From Candidatus Hydrogenedens sp. (GTDB taxonomy: Bacteria > Hydrogenedentota > Hydrogenedentia > Hydrogenedentales > Hydrogenedentaceae), in contig JAIWNQ010000223.1 in the NCBI GenBank assembly GCA_020216745.1, positions 1-10,000 on the forward strand: DNA of 10,000 bases, read 5' to 3'. Within the stretch, counting starts at the first letter, position 1. Each line of letters starts with the position of its first letter. Of this stretch, positions 1-6,089 are shown piece by piece. The notes under the pieces were generated by a model that was not told the DNA's origin, did not search any database, and worked only from the letters and a program-made list of their open reading frames with translations. A program made the position numbers and the translations under genes.

Positions 1-356
1 TGATGTTCAATATTTTTATTAGGTCCTTTGCGCGAGATTGTTGAGATGACAGAATAATTAGCCATATTCTCTGCATAAATGAATATGTAAGGATTACATA
101 TTATAAAGTCGAGTTCACCCCATGGAATGATTTGAAGAAGCTGTTCATCAGAAAGAGTTAAAAATTTTATTTCAAATTCAGGAAGTTCCGCAGATAAATA
201 GTCTGTGAAGGGTTTGATGTAGTCAGGATTGGAAAGTTGTTCTGTAAATTTTTGGTAGCCAAATGTAATTACTTTTTTAGTAGTTAGCGTGGCTGTATCA
301 GCATTGTTAAAAATCGTATTTGTAAGAATAAAAATGTTGAATAATAGTGTTAACAT
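1..356 (-). CDS. PhnD-like periplasmic binding/sensor protein, N-terminal part (3' end outside window)
   Basis: The visible 118 residues start at an ATG (356-354) with an in-frame TGA 24-27 nt upstream, so the start is well bounded, although no clear Shine-Dalgarno precedes it. Residues 1 to about 20 are hydrophobic (LLFNIFILTNTIF) and look like an export signal, though one without the usual positive charge. Residues 29-110 resemble the PhnD/phosphonate-binding-like fold (PF12974 type): a first strand VITFGYQ, then a helix with PFTDYLSAELP, then LDFIICNPYIF at 82-92 where the family typically has a DF-x-x-x-NP segment, then VISTISRKGP. This fold occurs in ABC-transporter binding proteins, in extracellular sensor domains of histidine kinases and cyclases, and in the arsenite sensor AioX. 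What follows the domain is not visible, so transporter and sensor cannot be separated. It lies on the same strand as arsC, 290 bp downstream of it. The family call is by motif pattern only. Confidence 0.6.
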   Translation of the reverse strand, partial: MLTLLFNIFILTNTIFNNADTATLTTKKVITFGYQKFTEQLSNPDYIKPFTDYLSAELPEFEIKFLTLSDEQLLQIIPWGELDFIICNPYIFIYAENMANYSVISTISRKGPNKNIEH

Positions 357-382
357 GTTTGCATATCTTATGTTGTTAGTTC

Positions 383-411
383 ATTATAATAAAAATGATA
401 TGTTATTTGCA
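383..411 (-). promoter_or_regulatory. candidate promoter for the PhnD-like gene
   Basis: On the - strand a perfect TATAAT lies at 388-383, about 27 nt before the ATG at 356. The -35 position at the right distance (411-406) reads TGCAAA, a poor match to TTGACA. In DNA this AT-rich a TATAAT can occur by chance, so this is only a candidate. Confidence 0.25.
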
Positions 412-538
412 CTGATTATGCAAGTAAGAATATGTAATTTTACAATTTAATTTTTCTATTAAATAAGGCCTCTGAACAAAGGAGATGGGTTGTTTTAGGA
501 TAAATTATGTATGTAATTACAAGATAAAATCTCGAAGA

Positions 539-559
539 AAATGAAACGTTTATTTTCAT
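539..559. repeat. near-perfect palindrome centred on AAACGTTT
   Basis: The central 8-mer AAACGTTT is self-complementary and is flanked by GAAAAT (plus one extra G) on the left and ATTTTC on the right, giving a 21-nt dyad with one bulged base. It is AT-rich, so it would be weak as an RNA terminator hairpin. A protein-binding site is as likely. It directly adjoins the tandem repeat. Confidence 0.4.
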
Positions 560-589
560 CCGTTTAATTTTATTTTTATCTGTTTCAGT
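550..589. repeat. two tandem copies of a 20-bp element
   Basis: Copy 1 (550-569) and copy 2 (570-589) match at about 16 of 20 positions. Read on the - strand, the shared core is AAAC(A/G)GAT(A/G)AAAATAAA. The exact 20-bp period, about two helical turns, would place both copies on the same face of the DNA, as in operators made of direct repeats. AT richness makes some similarity cheap, so function is unproven. Confidence 0.4.
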
Positions 590-646
590 TTAAAAATTAT
601 TTGTTCATTTTTTTTAGCATAGAGGTTTTATATAAATTTATTGTAT

Positions 647-1081
647 TTAGAGGTATTTTGTTAAATTTTTAACAAAATCTCTTATTTCATCTCGAACTCT
701 ACGGTAAATATTCAGTTTTTCTTCATCTGTTTTTGCAAATTGAGCTAAATATGGAGGGTCATCAAAGCCGATATGGATAACTTTGACTTTTCCTGGAAAT
801 AAGGGACACTTTTCTCTTGCATTATCACAAACTGTGATAACGAGGTCGAAATCTTTTATTGGCAATTCATTAATAGTTTTTGAATACTGCCCAGACATAT
901 CTATGCCTGATTCTTTCATGACATAAACCGCATAGGAGTTTAAACCATGTTTTTCGACTCCAGCGGAAAAGGCTTCAATAATATCAGCCCAAAAGTGTCG
1001 TGTCCAGGCTTCAGCCATCTGGCTTCTGCATGAATTACCTGTACATAAGAACAAAACGTTTTTCTTTATATTTTTAGACAT
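647..1081 (-). CDS. arsC: arsenate reductase, thioredoxin-coupled type (LMW-PTPase fold)
   Basis: A cytoplasmic enzyme of 144 residues that reduces arsenate to arsenite. The phosphate-binding loop C-x5-R is complete at C13-R19 (CTGNSCR), followed by SQMAEAW as in the family. The two further redox cysteines are C85 and C92 (VCDNAREKC). This corresponds to the C10/C82/C89 relay of the Staphylococcus pI258 enzyme, which forms a C82-C89 disulfide that thioredoxin reduces. The acid-bearing DDPP segment is at 107-110. Length and spacing are normal and no key residue is missing. The ATG is supported by AAAGGAG (1097-1091) 9 nt upstream. It starts 42 nt after the stop of the sialidase-like gene on the same strand, so the two may share a transcript. 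No arsR, arsB or acr3 gene is visible beside it, though the - strand continues outside the window. A protein-tyrosine phosphatase role is less likely given the C85/C92 pair. Confidence 0.93.
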   Translation of the reverse strand: MSKNIKKNVLFLCTGNSCRSQMAEAWTRHFWADIIEAFSAGVEKHGLNSYAVYVMKESGIDMSGQYSKTINELPIKDFDLVITVCDNAREKCPLFPGKVKVIHIGFDDPPYLAQFAKTDEEKLNIYRRVRDEIRDFVKNLTKYL

Positions 1082-1123
1082 TTTATTACACTCCTTTCAT
1101 TCTTAAAAATGTATGCCTTATTG

Positions 1124-2263
1124 TTAATTACAAGAGTCTCTAAAATTTTTAATACGGTGGAACGTAAGATAATTAGCGTCATGGAAGTTGTTAGCACCGC
1201 CTAAAAAGTCATCGTATGCGGTTCTTACAACAGCGATAATGTCGTCATTTTCAAATACCCAATCTGCATATTGAAAACCATGTTTTTCAGTATCTTGGTG
1301 ATGTAGTATCATTTTACACGGCGTCCACTGAAATAGGTCGGGACTATATGCTAACACTAATGTATTTCTAATTTTTGCAGAATGTTGTTTTTTTACCTCC
1401 TCTTCTGTAGGCCAATTACACAATGTCCAATATTTTTGTGTTTTTTCATCATAACGGATTGTGAATTTGGTGGATCCACCATTAAAATTTATGAAACCTT
1501 TTTCAAGGTCAAAATGGATTGTTTTACCATCGGTATCAATGTTTACCATTGCACATTTTCCGCCCTTACGAGTATCCACTCTCAAAATGTTTACTAAAGT
1601 ATTATTTTTTGTTGGTACAATATTTCCTTCTAACCAGGCATAAAATTCACCATTAAGCCAATCTTTGGATTTTGCGATATAATTGCTAAAAGTCCAGTTT
1701 CTTGAATCTAACAGGTTGGAATCAATAGGAGCACTCATCACTATTGCCCTATAACGGTCACCCCAACGCTCACTCCCCATGGCGTCTTCAAAGGCTCGCC
1801 ATAGTTTGCCATTAAACTCAATAATAGGTACAGGTGCAGTGTGATATTGGCCAATCTCTAAAATGCCGAAATTCCGCGTAGATGGTTCAGTCCATATATA
1901 TCCCTCGTCAACGGATTTGCGAATAACAATGTTCCCATGATGTTTATCTGTGCCTAAGAGATAAACAGAGTTGTTGTGAACAAAAATGCTTGCCCAGAAC
2001 ATCCCTCTGACAGTGGAAATTCGCCTCCATGAGTTACCAGAATCATCAGAACGATAAACATGAGTTACTGCAAGTGTATGTTCGGTAGACATCGGACCAA
2101 ATTCATCATGTTTCGCAAGATATATACTGTCCCGAAGACTAATAATGCCTGGCGAACCTATATATATCCCAGAATTTGCAGGTGAATATGCGACAATAGT
2201 CCCTGGTGGAAGTTCAGCAAAATATAGGGCAATGGACAAGGTCATGATAAAGTAGGGTACCAT
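1124..2263 (-). CDS. BNR/Asp-box sialidase-like beta-propeller protein
   Basis: A 379-residue protein. Residues 1 to about 16 are hydrophobic (VPYFIMTLSIALYFA) and fit an export signal, but basic residues are lacking. Two Asp-box motifs (S-x-D-x-G-x-x-W) are clear: SDDSGNSW at 72-79 and SVDEGYIW at 117-124. A degenerate one, SPDLFQW, lies at 307-313. Such boxes mark the blades of six-bladed propellers in sialidases (GH33-like) and related carbohydrate-active proteins. The end, with ADWVFENDDIIAVVRTAYDD (334-352) and HDANYLTFHRI (361-371), resembles uncharacterised 'exo-alpha-sialidase' proteins of planctomycete-like bacteria. The arginine triad, Tyr and Glu of true sialidases cannot be assigned by eye, so activity on sialic acid is not shown. 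Start: AAGGA precedes the ATG by about 10 nt, and a good promoter lies upstream. It probably acts on exported or extracellular glycans. Its link to arsC is position only. Confidence 0.75.
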   Translation of the reverse strand: MVPYFIMTLSIALYFAELPPGTIVAYSPANSGIYIGSPGIISLRDSIYLAKHDEFGPMSTEHTLAVTHVYRSDDSGNSWRRISTVRGMFWASIFVHNNSVYLLGTDKHHGNIVIRKSVDEGYIWTEPSTRNFGILEIGQYHTAPVPIIEFNGKLWRAFEDAMGSERWGDRYRAIVMSAPIDSNLLDSRNWTFSNYIAKSKDWLNGEFYAWLEGNIVPTKNNTLVNILRVDTRKGGKCAMVNIDTDGKTIHFDLEKGFINFNGGSTKFTIRYDEKTQKYWTLCNWPTEEEVKKQHSAKIRNTLVLAYSPDLFQWTPCKMILHHQDTEKHGFQYADWVFENDDIIAVVRTAYDDFLGGANNFHDANYLTFHRIKNFRDSCN

Positions 2264-2314
2264 AAATGGATTCCTTTTTATGAACTGGTTTAATATAGAA
2301 CATATTCAAAAGGG

Positions 2315-2344
2315 ATTATATGAGTTATGAAAGATATAATTCAA
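2315..2344 (-). promoter_or_regulatory. sigma70-like promoter of the sialidase-like gene
   Basis: On the - strand TTGAAT (2344-2339) is followed after 18 bp by a perfect TATAAT (2320-2315). Transcription would begin near 2308, giving a leader of about 45 nt that includes the AAGGA ribosome site. It probably also drives arsC. Confidence 0.55.
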
Positions 2345-2382
2345 GGTTTTAATATACCTAACGATAAGTAAATATAGGTAAT

Positions 2383-2412
2383 TTGACTTTTATATTTTGG
2401 TTTTGGTATAAA
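2383..2412 (+). promoter_or_regulatory. sigma70-like promoter of the V/A-ATPase operon
   Basis: TTGACT (2383-2388) and TATAAA (2407-2412) are separated by 18 bp. TGG directly before the -10 box makes it an extended -10 promoter. Transcription would begin near 2419 and leave a short leader of about 23 nt holding the Shine-Dalgarno AAGG at 2430-2433. This is the only clear promoter seen for the operon. No strong internal promoter or terminator stood out between the genes. Confidence 0.6.
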
Positions 2413-2441
2413 TGGTAGAAATTTTATAGAAGGTAAGGGAT

Positions 2442-2753
2442 ATGTCTATACTTATTAAGCAAATTTTAGATATAGAGGGAAAGGCTGAAAGAATATTAGA
2501 AGAGGCTCGACAAGAAGCCAAAAAGATTGTTGAACGTGCCGAAGAAGAAGCCAAAAAGATTGTAGAAGAAATAGAAAAAAGTAATGAAGAAAAGATTAAG
2601 AAGTATCGTGAAAGTGCTGAACAGAAAGAAAAGCAAGAAGAAGAAAAATTAAAGATTGAAGGTGAATCAGAAATAAGAAAGGTACGTGAAGTTCCGCAGA
2701 GTAAAATTGAAGAGCAAGTAAAATTTGTTGTGAATAGGCTCAAACAGTTTTAG
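2442..2753 (+). CDS. V/A-type ATPase peripheral-stalk subunit G/H
   Basis: A 103-residue, highly charged protein that is almost all coiled coil and rich in Glu and Lys. Its length and place as the first gene match the small peripheral-stalk subunit (G in Thermus, H in archaea), which pairs with subunit E to form the stators linking the catalytic head to subunit I. Residues 14-46 fall into three 11-residue repeats, the last two sharing E-A-K-K-I-V-E (25-31 and 36-42). Hendecads fit the right-handed coiled coil known for the E/G stalk. Sequence alone cannot identify such a protein reliably, so the call rests on context. The ATG has AAGG 8 nt upstream. The stop is 18 nt before subunit I. The antisense strand is also open here, but that is an effect of the repetitive Glu/Lys codons. 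Confidence 0.88.
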   Translation: MSILIKQILDIEGKAERILEEARQEAKKIVERAEEEAKKIVEEIEKSNEEKIKKYRESAEQKEKQEEEKLKIEGESEIRKVREVPQSKIEEQVKFVVNRLKQF

Positions 2754-2771
2754 GGAAAGAAAGTACGGGCT

Positions 2772-4844
2772 ATGGCTATAGACCGAATGAAAAAAGTTAC
2801 ATTATTATCGCCAAAGAAGGCATCACAGCGGTTGCTTAAAACGTTGCACAGTTTGGGCATTTATGAAGTAACGGATGTTCTAACTAATTATCCTGAATTG
2901 AAAGAGTGCTTAAAACGGCCTGATATTGTAACAGAAGAAATTGATACAAATTTACAGAAAATACAAACGATTTTATCTTTGTTGGATATTTTTGCTCCTG
3001 TAGTAAAAGGATTTATTCAGGGTTTGGCACCTGTTCCGTTATTAATTACCAAAGAGGAATTGGATAATGCTCTTCATAAGTTTAATTTAGAAGAAGTTTT
3101 TCGTGTAGCACAAGACCTTGATGTAGAATATCGGAAGGTGGAGAGGGCTATATCCACAATTGAAAATCAAATTGTGGAATTAGAACCGTTTGAAGATTTA
3201 CCGTTTACCATTCGCGATTTTAAGAGCACAAAAAGGGTAAAACTTTTATTTGGCAAGATTTCTTATGCTTCTTATTTGGAATTGATTAATAAGGGTTCGT
3301 TAAACAAAAAAACGGCAATAGAATTGGTACATCATGGAACGTGTTATCGGCAAACAGGGGAAGTTAATGATATTCCAAAATACACAGCCAAGGATGAGGT
3401 TTGGGTACTCGTAGCATGTTTGCCTGTGGATATTGAAGAAGTTCAAAAAGTTTTAAGGGAAAATGGCTTCGAAGAGATTGTATTACCAGAAATTTTTGGA
3501 ACTGTTCGTGACCATATCCGAGAACTTAAGGCAGATCTGGCAGGGTTACGTGTGCAAGCCCAAGAAATTGCAAATAAAGCACATAAACTGTCTGTTCACC
3601 GTCGGACAGTCGAGGTATTGAAGGCTTATTGGGACAATAAAAAACGGATGGTTATGTCCAAAACATTAGCAGTTGAGGGAAAGTATATCCAGATATTAAC
3701 AGGTTATGTTCGTGAAAGGGACTTGGAAAAATTAAGTCAGACATTGAAGTCTGAGATGCCGGAAGTTTCGATATTAGTAGATGACCCTGCACCAGGGGAA
3801 GATGTTCCAATAAGTATTACATTACCCCCATTAGTACGTCCTGTCCAGATGTTAATTAATATGTATGGTTTACCTCCTTATGATTTCTTTGACCCATCAC
3901 CTTATTTGATGTGGGGGTTTTACTTATTTTTTGGGATATGCTTCGGCGATGTGGCTTATGGGCTGATTTTGTTATTAGCAAGTCTTTACCTTATGAGACG
4001 AACCAAACCTTATGAAGGTATATATAATTTTTCAAAATTACTATTTTTTGCCTCCTTACCGACAATTTTATTCGGTTTTCTATTAGGTTCTTTTTTTGGT
4101 GATTTATATAAACCTGAATATTTAGGTGAAAATAATATTTTCCAGAGGGTAATTGAAAAAACGACAATACTAAATCCAATGGACCAGCCAGTAGTATTAT
4201 TGCTTTTTGCTTTGTTTATTGGGATTGTAAATCAATTTTTTGGCATCGGTTTGAAAATGTATGGTATGGCAAAGCGAGGTGATAAAGCAGGAGCAATTAT
4301 GGACGGATTATTATGGCTTATCGCTTTGCCTGGCTTTATTATCATCGTTAGTGGTATGTTTATTACTCCTCCAGTGTGGTTGAATTGGCTTGGTATCGCA
4401 TTATTTGGGTTAGGAGCATTAGGGTTAGTCTTAACTCAGGGACGCGACCAGACAAACCCAATTGCCCGATTTATTACAGGGTTAATTAGTCTTTACGGTA
4501 TTGTAGGTAGTTATGGTATCACCGCATTTATTGGTGACACGATGTCGTATTGCCGTTTATTGGCATTAGGATTAACTACCTCTATAGTGGCTATGTCTTT
4601 CAACATGATTGCGAATCTTGTACGCCCCATCCCTTATGTAGGGTTTTTCATATTTATTTTTGCTTTGGTTATTGGACACATGTTTAATTTCCTGATTAGC
4701 GTAATGGGTGCTTTTGTGCACTCAATGCGTCTTATTTTAGTTGAATTCTTTGGTCGCTTCTACGAAGGTGGTGGAAAGGCGTTCGAACCGTTAGGTTTTA
4801 ACTCTGAAAATGCAATTTTAGTAAGTTCTGATGAGAAAAAATAA
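2772..4844 (+). CDS. atpI: V/A-type ATPase membrane subunit I (a-subunit homologue)
   Basis: A 690-residue membrane stator that forms the ion half-channels against the K ring and anchors the peripheral stalks. Residues 1 to about 355 form the cytoplasmic arm with the family start MAIDRMKKVTLL and helical coiled-coil stretches near 105-140 and 245-290. From about 375 there are seven to eight membrane segments, for example 381-408, 421-442, 474-495, 512-530, 537-555, 566-588, 596-616 and 621-648. The two conserved arginines facing the ring carboxylate are visible: R595 in SYCRLLALG and R653 in HSMRL. The latter is followed by the family signature VEFFGRFYEGGGKAFEPL (657-674). The protein is full length and intact. 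The Shine-Dalgarno is weak: the nearest AGGG, at 2752-2755, is too distant. This may suit a subunit needed once per complex. Note that 'atpI' also names an unrelated F-ATPase accessory gene. Confidence 0.97.
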   Translation: MAIDRMKKVTLLSPKKASQRLLKTLHSLGIYEVTDVLTNYPELKECLKRPDIVTEEIDTNLQKIQTILSLLDIFAPVVKGFIQGLAPVPLLITKEELDNALHKFNLEEVFRVAQDLDVEYRKVERAISTIENQIVELEPFEDLPFTIRDFKSTKRVKLLFGKISYASYLELINKGSLNKKTAIELVHHGTCYRQTGEVNDIPKYTAKDEVWVLVACLPVDIEEVQKVLRENGFEEIVLPEIFGTVRDHIRELKADLAGLRVQAQEIANKAHKLSVHRRTVEVLKAYWDNKKRMVMSKTLAVEGKYIQILTGYVRERDLEKLSQTLKSEMPEVSILVDDPAPGEDVPISITLPPLVRPVQMLINMYGLPPYDFFDPSPYLMWGFYLFFGICFGDVAYGLILLLASLYLMRRTKPYEGIYNFSKLLFFASLPTILFGFLLGSFFGDLYKPEYLGENNIFQRVIEKTTILNPMDQPVVLLLFALFIGIVNQFFGIGLKMYGMAKRGDKAGAIMDGLLWLIALPGFIIIVSGMFITPPVWLNWLGIALFGLGALGLVLTQGRDQTNPIARFITGLISLYGIVGSYGITAFIGDTMSYCRLLALGLTTSIVAMSFNMIANLVRPIPYVGFFIFIFALVIGHMFNFLISVMGAFVHSMRLILVEFFGRFYEGGGKAFEPLGFNSENAILVSSDEKK

Positions 4845-4906
4845 AATGAAAATAAATGTAAATGGAATAAATCAACTGATAACCGTTAAAACATGGAGAT
4901 AAGTGT

Positions 4907-5428
4907 ATGGATAACGCACTTGCAATCGAAATTGGTCGTGGATTAGCAATCGCAGGAGCAGGTTTAGCCGTAGGTTTAGGATGCTCCGGGTCCGGAAAAG
5001 GAATTGGTATCGCTTCTCAAGCGGTAGGTGGCGTGTTAAGCGAAAAACCGGACCTTTTTGGAAGACTATTGGTGCTACTGGCATTGCCTGGAACGCAAGG
5101 GTTCTATGGATTTATCACTGCCATACTTATCTTTGTCCGTTCAGGTTTAATCTCCGGAGAGATGATAATCACACCTGGGACAGGGTTAGCCCTGTTCGTT
5201 TTGGGATTAGGAGTTGGACTTGCATTGTATTTCTCCGCCCAATGGCAGGGTGAAGCGTCAGCGGCAAGTATTTCATTAGTTGCACGAAGACCCGAGGCAT
5301 TTGGTCGCTCTGTTATATTGCCTGCTATGGTAGAAACGTATGCTGTGGTAGCATTGTTAGTGGCTATCCTTGCTATTAACTGGTTAACTGCTGATAATAA
5401 TGTAACTGCATATATTCGTGGACAATAA
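4907..5428 (+). CDS. atpK: V/A-type ATPase rotor-ring subunit K, double-hairpin proteolipid
   Basis: The ring protein that carries ions through the membrane against subunit I. Its 173 residues form four helices (about 10-35, 52-78, 92-114 and 135-160), a duplicated c-type hairpin like E. hirae NtpK and unlike the two-helix Thermus L. Hairpin 1 has no membrane carboxylate. Hairpin 2 carries E143 in MVETYA. The Na+ ligands known in E. hirae NtpK (L61, T64, Q65, Q110, E139) all have counterparts: L60, T63 and Q64 in LPGTQG, Q114 in FSAQWQGEAS, and E143. Y67 matches the tyrosine that bonds to the glutamate. One ion site per four helices is typical of ATP-driven pumps. The ATG has GGAG (4895-4898) 8 nt upstream. 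A 62-nt AT-rich spacer precedes it. GSGKG at 28-32 is a helix 1 glycine run, not a nucleotide P-loop. Confidence 0.96.
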   Translation: MDNALAIEIGRGLAIAGAGLAVGLGCSGSGKGIGIASQAVGGVLSEKPDLFGRLLVLLALPGTQGFYGFITAILIFVRSGLISGEMIITPGTGLALFVLGLGVGLALYFSAQWQGEASAASISLVARRPEAFGRSVILPAMVETYAVVALLVAILAINWLTADNNVTAYIRGQ

Positions 5429-5466
5429 GAATAACATCTTACTGTATCCATTGTAAGGAAAAAACA

Positions 5467-6063
5467 ATGGCATTAGAAGAAATTAATAAAGCGGTATTAG
5501 AATCAGTTCAGCATGAAGCGGAATTGATTATAAAAGCCGCACAAAAAGAAGCCGACGAAAAAAAGAAATCTGCTCAGAGAAATGCCGAGGAAAAAGCGGA
5601 ACGGCAGTATCAAACTGCTATTCGCAATATTGATGAAGAGATGGCACGTAAATTAGTTCAGGTTCAGGGACAAATCAATAAAGAGATTCTAAAAGAAAAG
5701 AATCAGATAATAAATCAAGTGTTTCAAAAAGCGAAGCAGGAAATACTTCGTATCCCTGAAAATGAATATCAGCAATTAATGCAGAAGTTAATGGAACGTG
5801 CCATTGCCAATGAGTCTAACGGCATTCTTCGAGTCCATAAAGACGATTTGAATATATTTAAAACCTTGGTTACTAACTGGAATGCTCAAAAGGGAGCAGG
5901 TGCCATTACAATTGATGAACAAAATTATCTCCCTGCACGTGGAGGTTTTTTGTTTATCGGTAAAGGCTTCCAGATTGACCAGACGATAGATACTCTTTTG
6001 GCAGATTTACAACGGGAATTAGTCCCAGTCATTGCACAGAAGTTATTTACTGAGAACACTTAA
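5467..6063 (+). CDS. atpE: V/A-type ATPase peripheral-stalk subunit E
   Basis: A 198-residue stator protein that pairs with subunit G/H and grips the top of the A3B3 head. Residues 1 to about 105 form a long charged helix (Ala, Glu, Lys, Gln rich). Residues about 106-198 form the mixed globular head-binding domain, ending in the family pattern GGFLFIGKGFQIDQTIDTLL (154-173) and a last helix. Length fits the bacterial/archaeal E family (about 185-210). The ATG has AAGGA (5455-5459) 7 nt upstream and starts 38 nt after the subunit K stop. Note that 'atpE' names the c subunit in F-ATPase operons, which this is not. Confidence 0.95.
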   Translation: MALEEINKAVLESVQHEAELIIKAAQKEADEKKKSAQRNAEEKAERQYQTAIRNIDEEMARKLVQVQGQINKEILKEKNQIINQVFQKAKQEILRIPENEYQQLMQKLMERAIANESNGILRVHKDDLNIFKTLVTNWNAQKGAGAITIDEQNYLPARGGFLFIGKGFQIDQTIDTLLADLQRELVPVIAQKLFTENT

Positions 6064-6076
6064 TTTAGGAAACAAG

Positions 6077-6082
6077 AAGGAG
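6077..6082 (+). promoter_or_regulatory. ribosome binding site fixing a TTG start for subunit C
   Basis: AAGGAG lies 7 nt before the TTG at 6090-6092. It is among the strongest Shine-Dalgarno sites in the operon and supports TTG over later in-frame ATGs, which have no comparable site. Confidence 0.75.
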
Positions 6083-6089
6083 TAGGTGT

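Larger units (their letters stand above)
357..646. other. intergenic region between arsC and the PhnD-like gene
   Basis: This is 290 bases of AT-rich sequence without a credible gene. It holds a 20-bp imperfect tandem repeat (550-589), a near-palindrome at 539-559 (listed separately) and a candidate -10 box close to the PhnD-like gene. I see no GC-rich hairpin with a U-tract downstream of arsC, so no intrinsic terminator can be called and read-through from arsC is possible. A Shine-Dalgarno-like AAAGGAG at 478-484 directly abuts an ATG of a 19-codon frame and is too close to serve it. Confidence 0.6.
2264..2441. promoter_or_regulatory. divergent control region between the sialidase-like gene and the ATPase operon
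   Basis: These 178 bp carry no gene but hold one convincing promoter for each direction (listed separately), with -10 boxes about 90 bp apart and pointing away from each other. Between them lies a small dyad TACCTA-N14-TAGGTA (2355-2380), ending 3 nt before the ATPase -35 box. The two -35 boxes are about 40 bp apart, so one bound regulator could affect both directions, though nothing shows that it does. Confidence 0.6.

Noticed and set aside
478..544. AAAGGAG followed by an ATG and a 19-codon frame on the + strand
   Set aside because: The ribosome site touches the ATG with no spacing, the frame is tiny, and its product resembles nothing I know.
590..646. Possible intrinsic terminator after arsC
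   Set aside because: There are A/T runs but no GC-rich stem in front of a U-tract on the - strand, so no terminator can be supported.
2390..2743. Open - strand frame of 117 codons opposite subunit G/H
   Set aside because: It is a Ser/Phe/Ile-rich mirror of the Glu/Lys-rich coiled-coil gene with no ribosome site. The + strand gene fits the operon.
4988..5002. GSGKG in subunit K, resembling a nucleotide P-loop
   Set aside because: It lies in the glycine-rich first membrane helix of a proteolipid. Such glycines pack ring helices, and no Walker B or nucleotide-binding fold is present.
5104..5451. 115-codon - strand frame opposite subunit K
   Set aside because: The + strand encodes a clear conserved ring subunit. 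The antisense frame has no promoter or ribosome site and resembles nothing I know.
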